A stretch of 64,000 nucleotides of DNA from positions 62,001 through 126,000 of the forward strand of contig JAIELC010000032.1 in NCBI GenBank assembly GCA_019753375.1, written 5' to 3'. How positions within the stretch are numbered: position 1 is the first letter of the stretch; each line of letters opens with the position of its first letter. The DNA is from Sphingomonas sp. Lineage in GTDB: Bacteria > Pseudomonadota > Alphaproteobacteria > Sphingomonadales > Sphingomonadaceae. The position numbers were made by a program, and so were the translations under genes. Below the pieces are notes generated by a model that was given only the letters and a program-made list of their open reading frames with translations, was not told the DNA's origin and ran no database searches. Positions 59,924 to 64,000 of the stretch are shown here, in pieces.

Positions 59924-61406
59924 TCGCCAGTGCCGCCCGTCGCCCCGACAGGCTTGCCATCGGCAATCCGGCGCCTGGATGGACGCCACCGCCCGCCAGA
60001 TAAAGTCCGGGCAGCTTGCTGGTATCACCCGGTCGCTGAAACGGTGCACGCCAGCCATGGTTCGCAAGACCGTAAATCGCCCCGCCCGTTGCCGGAAACA
60101 ACGCCTCATAATCGGCCGGCGTGACTAGTCGCGCCGCGTGTTCGGCGTACATGACGGACAACCCACAGCGTTGCAGCATGCCAAAAGTTGCTGCCTCGCA
60201 GGCGGCGACCGCCTCGGCTGCCGGTGGACCGTCATCACCATTTGCCGGCGCGTTGACGATCAGCTGCAGCCGCTCGGGACCGTCGACCTCGGTACCGCCT
60301 TGATCATCGCGGTCCTGCGCGCAAACATAGACGGTCGGTTCCCCAGCCAGCTTGCCTTGCTTGAAAATGGCATCAAATTCAGCGCGGTAGTCGCGCGAAA
60401 AAAACACATTATGGCGAACGAGCGGGAAGCCGTGGGTCGTCGCGCTCAACAAATAGGTCATGCTCGACAGCGATCGCCGTGTGGCCGGAACCGACGTGAC
60501 CGCGCGTCGCGCTGCCTTGCCGAACCGACCAATCGACAAGGCGGCCGGATCGCCATTGTGCAGAATGGCGCTCGCAGCAATTTCTTCGCCCGTGCACAGC
60601 CGGACTCCAGCGGCGCGGCCGCCCGCGACCAGAATTTCGGCGACATCGGCATCGTACCGAAACGTCGCACCGTGACGCGTGGCGAGCCCGGCAATCGCCC
60701 GCGCAATGGCATGCATCCCGTCGCGCGCCAGCCAGACGCCCTCGCGTTCGACATGCGCAATCAGCATCAGCGTGGCCGGCGCGACAAACGGCGATGCGCC
60801 GCTATAGGTGGCGTATCGGCCCAATAGTTGTTTCAATCGCGGGTCGTGGAAATGCCGGTTGAGCGCGCGCCACAGCGATTGATGCGGGCGAATTTCCAGC
60901 GCATCGGGGAGCCGCGTCAGGCCGATCCGCGCCATCAGGCTGACCGGGTTGGGCCGCGATGCATCGAGAAAACTATGCTCCAGCACATTATAAATGCTGC
61001 GCGCTTCATCGCAGAACCCACGATAGGCCTCTACTTCCCGAGCGCCGAAAAATGCGCCGATTGAATCCTCGCACGCCGCCTGATCAGCAAACAGGTCAAA
61101 ATGGCCACGATCGTCCCACGCATGGCGGGCGAGCAACTCGGTCGGCGCCAGGCGGACTTCGCTGGCCAGATCGCCCCCCGCTTCGGCAAATAATCGTTCG
61201 AAGACCCAGCGCATCGTAAATACGGTCGGTCCTGCATCAACGGGTCGGCCATCGACCATGACCTGACGTAATTTGCCGCCAGGGGCGCTCTGCCGTTCCA
61301 GTACGACCACTGGCACACCACGCGCAGCCAGAATAGCGGCGGCACTAAGGCCCCCCATACCCGCTCCGATGATGATGACGGGCGCGTCTGTCACCTGCGC
61401 ACCCAC
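59898..61406 (-). CDS. crtD: 1-hydroxycarotenoid 3,4-desaturase (CrtI/CrtD family)
   Basis: VIIIGAGMGGLSAAAILAARGVPVVVLERQSAPGGKLRQ; DAGPTVFTMRWVFERLFAEAG. Confidence 0.88.
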   Translation of the reverse strand: MGAQVTDAPVIIIGAGMGGLSAAAILAARGVPVVVLERQSAPGGKLRQVMVDGRPVDAGPTVFTMRWVFERLFAEAGGDLASEVRLAPTELLARHAWDDRGHFDLFADQAACEDSIGAFFGAREVEAYRGFCDEARSIYNVLEHSFLDASRPNPVSLMARIGLTRLPDALEIRPHQSLWRALNRHFHDPRLKQLLGRYATYSGASPFVAPATLMLIAHVEREGVWLARDGMHAIARAIAGLATRHGATFRYDADVAEILVAGGRAAGVRLCTGEEIAASAILHNGDPAALSIGRFGKAARRAVTSVPATRRSLSSMTYLLSATTHGFPLVRHNVFFSRDYRAEFDAIFKQGKLAGEPTVYVCAQDRDDQGGTEVDGPERLQLIVNAPANGDDGPPAAEAVAACEAATFGMLQRCGLSVMYAEHAARLVTPADYEALFPATGGAIYGLANHGWRAPFQRPGDTSKLPGLYLAGGGVHPGAGLPMASLSGRRAALAIIAARGGK

Positions 61407-61498
61407 AATCCGTTTAAGACCTGCATTGACCTTGACGCTAGCATGCGCGTCGAAGAGAGGACAGCAGCAATGGTGATTTTGCTACAGGACGGGCAATC

Positions 61499-62758
61499 AT
61501 GAACCTAGCTGAGCGCAGTCACCCGTTAAGAGCATCATTGTCGGCGGAAATGCATGTCCGTCGGATGCCGCTGTTCTCAAGCCCGTGCCGGCTGATGCAA
61601 GTGGTGGCGATGCTGGGCGAGCATGGCGCGCGGCACAGCTATGCACATATCGCATCAATTGCCGACGCGCACGGCGTAAAGGTTGCTGAACAGGCAAAAT
61701 ATGCGACCTTTGATATCGGCGATTCCGTTCTGGTGTGGGAACGGCACACCGAATTTGCGAGCTATACCTTTGTCCGACCAGGTGGGTTCGACGACCCGTT
61801 CGATCCTGCGCTATTCGATGCGGTTGCCGAAAATGTGCTTGGCGAGCTGCCGGGGCAGGTTATCCGCGCGACGCAAATTGCGATTCTGCCTGTCGGCATT
61901 GCCTTCCCCAATCTTGATCAACTCGATCAATGGTTTGGCCGCGATGCGCTGGTGGTCTGCGACGTCGTGGGGGGCAAGGCGCGGGTCGCGTCCGATTTCA
62001 GACTGCATGACGACGGTTTTGGCCGGTTGTTGATTGCCGATATGGGGATGCAGGGCGATGAACCGTCGCAACTCGTCCAGCGCATCCAGGAACTCGGCAA
62101 TTACCGGAACATGGCGCTGCTTGGATTGCCGCTTGCCCAAAGGCTGACCCCGGATCTGACCCGGCTCGAACAGCGGCTCGCCTCGCTCACAAAATCGGTA
62201 TCAGAGCGGGTGAGCGAAGATGACGCACTGCTCGATGAATTGACCTATTTGTCGGCAGAGCTGGCGCGACTGGCGGCGGAAACGCGCTATCGGATGAGCG
62301 CAACGCGCGCTTATGCGCAGTTGAGTATCGAACGGTTGAACGCGCTGGGGGTAACCGCGCTTGCGGGCTACCAGACGCTTACCGATTTTACCGAGCGCCG
62401 GTTGATGCCGGCGGTGCGCACGTGCGACAGTTTTTCTGCCCGGATCGATGATCTGCAACAGCGCGCGGCCTGGACCAGCGAGCTGCTGCGGACGCGTATC
62501 GACATCGCGCTTGCCAAACAGAACCGCGACCTGCTCGAATCGATGAACAAACGCACGCAATTGCAGCTACGCCTGCAACAGGCAGTCGAAGGGCTGTCGG
62601 TAGTGGCGATCAGCTATTACCTCGTCGCGCTGATTGCTTATGTCGTGAAGGCCGTTCGGGGTATCGACCATGAAGCGACCATCGCGATCATCGTGCCGAT
62701 TGTGGCGGGTGGCGTGGCGCTGGCGTTGCGGTTCCTGCGACGCCACATCAGCGAATAG
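61499..62758 (+). CDS. DUF3422 family protein
   Basis: VWERHTEFASYTFVRPGGFDDPFD; C-terminal TM helices. Confidence 0.8.
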   Translation: MNLAERSHPLRASLSAEMHVRRMPLFSSPCRLMQVVAMLGEHGARHSYAHIASIADAHGVKVAEQAKYATFDIGDSVLVWERHTEFASYTFVRPGGFDDPFDPALFDAVAENVLGELPGQVIRATQIAILPVGIAFPNLDQLDQWFGRDALVVCDVVGGKARVASDFRLHDDGFGRLLIADMGMQGDEPSQLVQRIQELGNYRNMALLGLPLAQRLTPDLTRLEQRLASLTKSVSERVSEDDALLDELTYLSAELARLAAETRYRMSATRAYAQLSIERLNALGVTALAGYQTLTDFTERRLMPAVRTCDSFSARIDDLQQRAAWTSELLRTRIDIALAKQNRDLLESMNKRTQLQLRLQQAVEGLSVVAISYYLVALIAYVVKAVRGIDHEATIAIIVPIVAGGVALALRFLRRHISE

Positions 62759-62763
62759 AAAAA

Positions 62764-62787
62764 GGGCCCCGGGTTTCCCCGGAGCCC
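62764..62787. terminator. bidirectional hairpin between convergent genes
   Basis: GGGCCCCGGG-TTTC-CCCGGAGCCC (one mismatch), minus-strand U-tract CTTTTTC. Confidence 0.7.
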
Positions 62788-62811
62788 ATCGGTTTTGGCC
62801 AAGCTGGCTGC

Positions 62812-63993
62812 TCAGGCAGCCATTGATCGCCTGGCCAGCTCGCAATGCGACCAGATTTCTGACAAGGCGCGGACCAACTTGTCGATGTCGCCATCGCTGT
62901 GCACCGGCGACGGCGTCAACCGCAATCGTTCGGTACCGACGGGCACGGTCGGATAGTTGATCGGCTGCACATAAATGCCGTGATTTTCGAGCAGCCAGTC
63001 GCTGATCATTTTGCATTTCTTGGCGTCGCCCACCATCACCGGGATGATGTGGCTGGGGTTTTCGATGGTCGGGATGCCCATGCCATGCAGGCGACGGCGG
63101 ACCGTTGCCACCCGGTCCTGGTGCGCATTGCGTTCTGCATTGCTTTCCTTCAGGTGCCGGATGCTGGCGGTGGCGCCAGCCGCCAGCGCCGGGGGCAGGG
63201 CCGTGGTAAAGATGAATCCGCTCGCAAAGCTGCGCACGAAATCGCACATCGCGGTCGAGCCGGCGATATAGCCGCCCATGACGCCAAATGCCTTGCCCAG
63301 CGTCCCTTCGATCACCGTTATCCGGTCCATCAGCCCTTCGCGTTCGGCAACACCGCCCCCGCGCGGCCCGTACAGACCGACACCGTGCACTTCATCAAGA
63401 TAGCTCATTGCACCGTGTTTTTCGCAAACATCCAGAATGTCCGCGATCGGGGCAATATCGCCGTCCATGGAATAGACGCTTTCGAAAGCGACGAGCCGTG
63501 GGCGACTGGGGTCGATGCCCGACAGCAGGCGATCAAGATCTTCTGGATCATTGTGCTTGAAGCGCAGGCATTCCGCACGGCTGTGGCGGATACCTTCGAT
63601 CATTGAGGCATGATTGAGCGCATCGGACAGCACCACGCAATTGGGGAGCTTGGATGCAAGCGTGCTAAGCGCAGCCCAGTTCGAAACATAGCCTGAGGTG
63701 AACAGTAAGGCGGCTTCCTTGCCGTGCAGATCAGCGAGTTCGCGTTCCAGCACGACATGCGCGTGCGTGGTGCCCGAAATATTGCGCGTGCCACCGGCGC
63801 CCGCGCCGCAAGCATCGAGCGTTTCGTGCATCGCTTCGAGCACCTTGGGATGCTGGCCCATGCCAAGATAGTCATTTGAGCACCAGACGGTCACGTCGCC
63901 GACTTCCCCGTCATGGTGATGCTTGGCGTGCGGGAAGGCACCGGCCTTGCGCTCAAGCTCTGCAAAGATCCGGTAACGACCGTCGTCTTTCAA
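62812..63993 (-). CDS. hemA: 5-aminolevulinate synthase (N-terminus may extend past the window)
   Basis: [69 protein letters not shown]. Confidence 0.96.
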   Translation of the reverse strand: MKDDGRYRIFAELERKAGAFPHAKHHHDGEVGDVTVWCSNDYLGMGQHPKVLEAMHETLDACGAGAGGTRNISGTTHAHVVLERELADLHGKEAALLFTSGYVSNWAALSTLASKLPNCVVLSDALNHASMIEGIRHSRAECLRFKHNDPEDLDRLLSGIDPSRPRLVAFESVYSMDGDIAPIADILDVCEKHGAMSYLDEVHGVGLYGPRGGGVAEREGLMDRITVIEGTLGKAFGVMGGYIAGSTAMCDFVRSFASGFIFTTALPPALAAGATASIRHLKESNAERNAHQDRVATVRRRLHGMGIPTIENPSHIIPVMVGDAKKCKMISDWLLENHGIYVQPINYPTVPVGTERLRLTPSPVHSDGDIDKLVRALSEIWSHCELARRSMAA

Positions 63994-64000
63994 AGTGTCG

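Noticed and set aside
59110-60003. 297-aa plus-strand ORF
   Set aside because: Out-of-frame overlap with pufC end and the 59204 membrane protein; Arg/Pro/Cys-rich artefact.

Overview
The 64 kb window is from a high-GC alphaproteobacterium, most likely an aerobic anoxygenic phototroph of Sphingomonadales (taxonomy inferred from gene content only). Left to right: (1) housekeeping genes: leuC 3' end, an MBL lactonase-like gene, leuD, quinone oxidoreductase, DUF1476, bolA, grxD, a GT4 glycosyltransferase, a BlaI/BlaR1-type pair, an MBL hydrolase, nadA, ugd, galU and tRNA-Gly(CCC). (2) About 24 kb (13.4-37.5 kb) of an ABC-transporter-dependent capsule/EPS locus: KpsE (frameshifted), KpsM, KpsT, a sulfotransferase/coiled-coil/DUF4214 fusion, a 1250-aa triple glycosyltransferase, gmd/rmd-like GDP-deoxyhexose genes, a Wza/KpsD-like export protein, a CarF/PEDS1-like desaturase, KpsS/KpsC-like proteins and the Kdo genes kdsA/kdsB/kpsF. 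(3) A cytochrome c maturation operon, ccmCDEFGHI. (4) The photosynthesis gene cluster: tspO, bchI-bchD-bchO, crtC, crtF, bchC (frameshifted), bchX-Y-Z, pufB-A-L-M-C, crtD and hemA. Highest-interest observations: the sulfotransferase-coiled-coil protein beside a triple-GT polymerase (possible WbdD/WbdA-like chain terminator/ruler system, as inference); frameshifts in bchC and kpsE; PpsR/CrtJ-type TGT-N12-ACA sites at tspO/bchI and crtC/crtF and a twin variant before bchC; a twin BlaI-type operator; a large pufA-pufL hairpin; a missed 59-aa membrane protein in the photosynthesis cluster; a CarF-like plasmalogen desaturase in the capsule locus; and an AT-rich island next to gene remnants. Everything is read by eye from sequence and translations; no database search was run.
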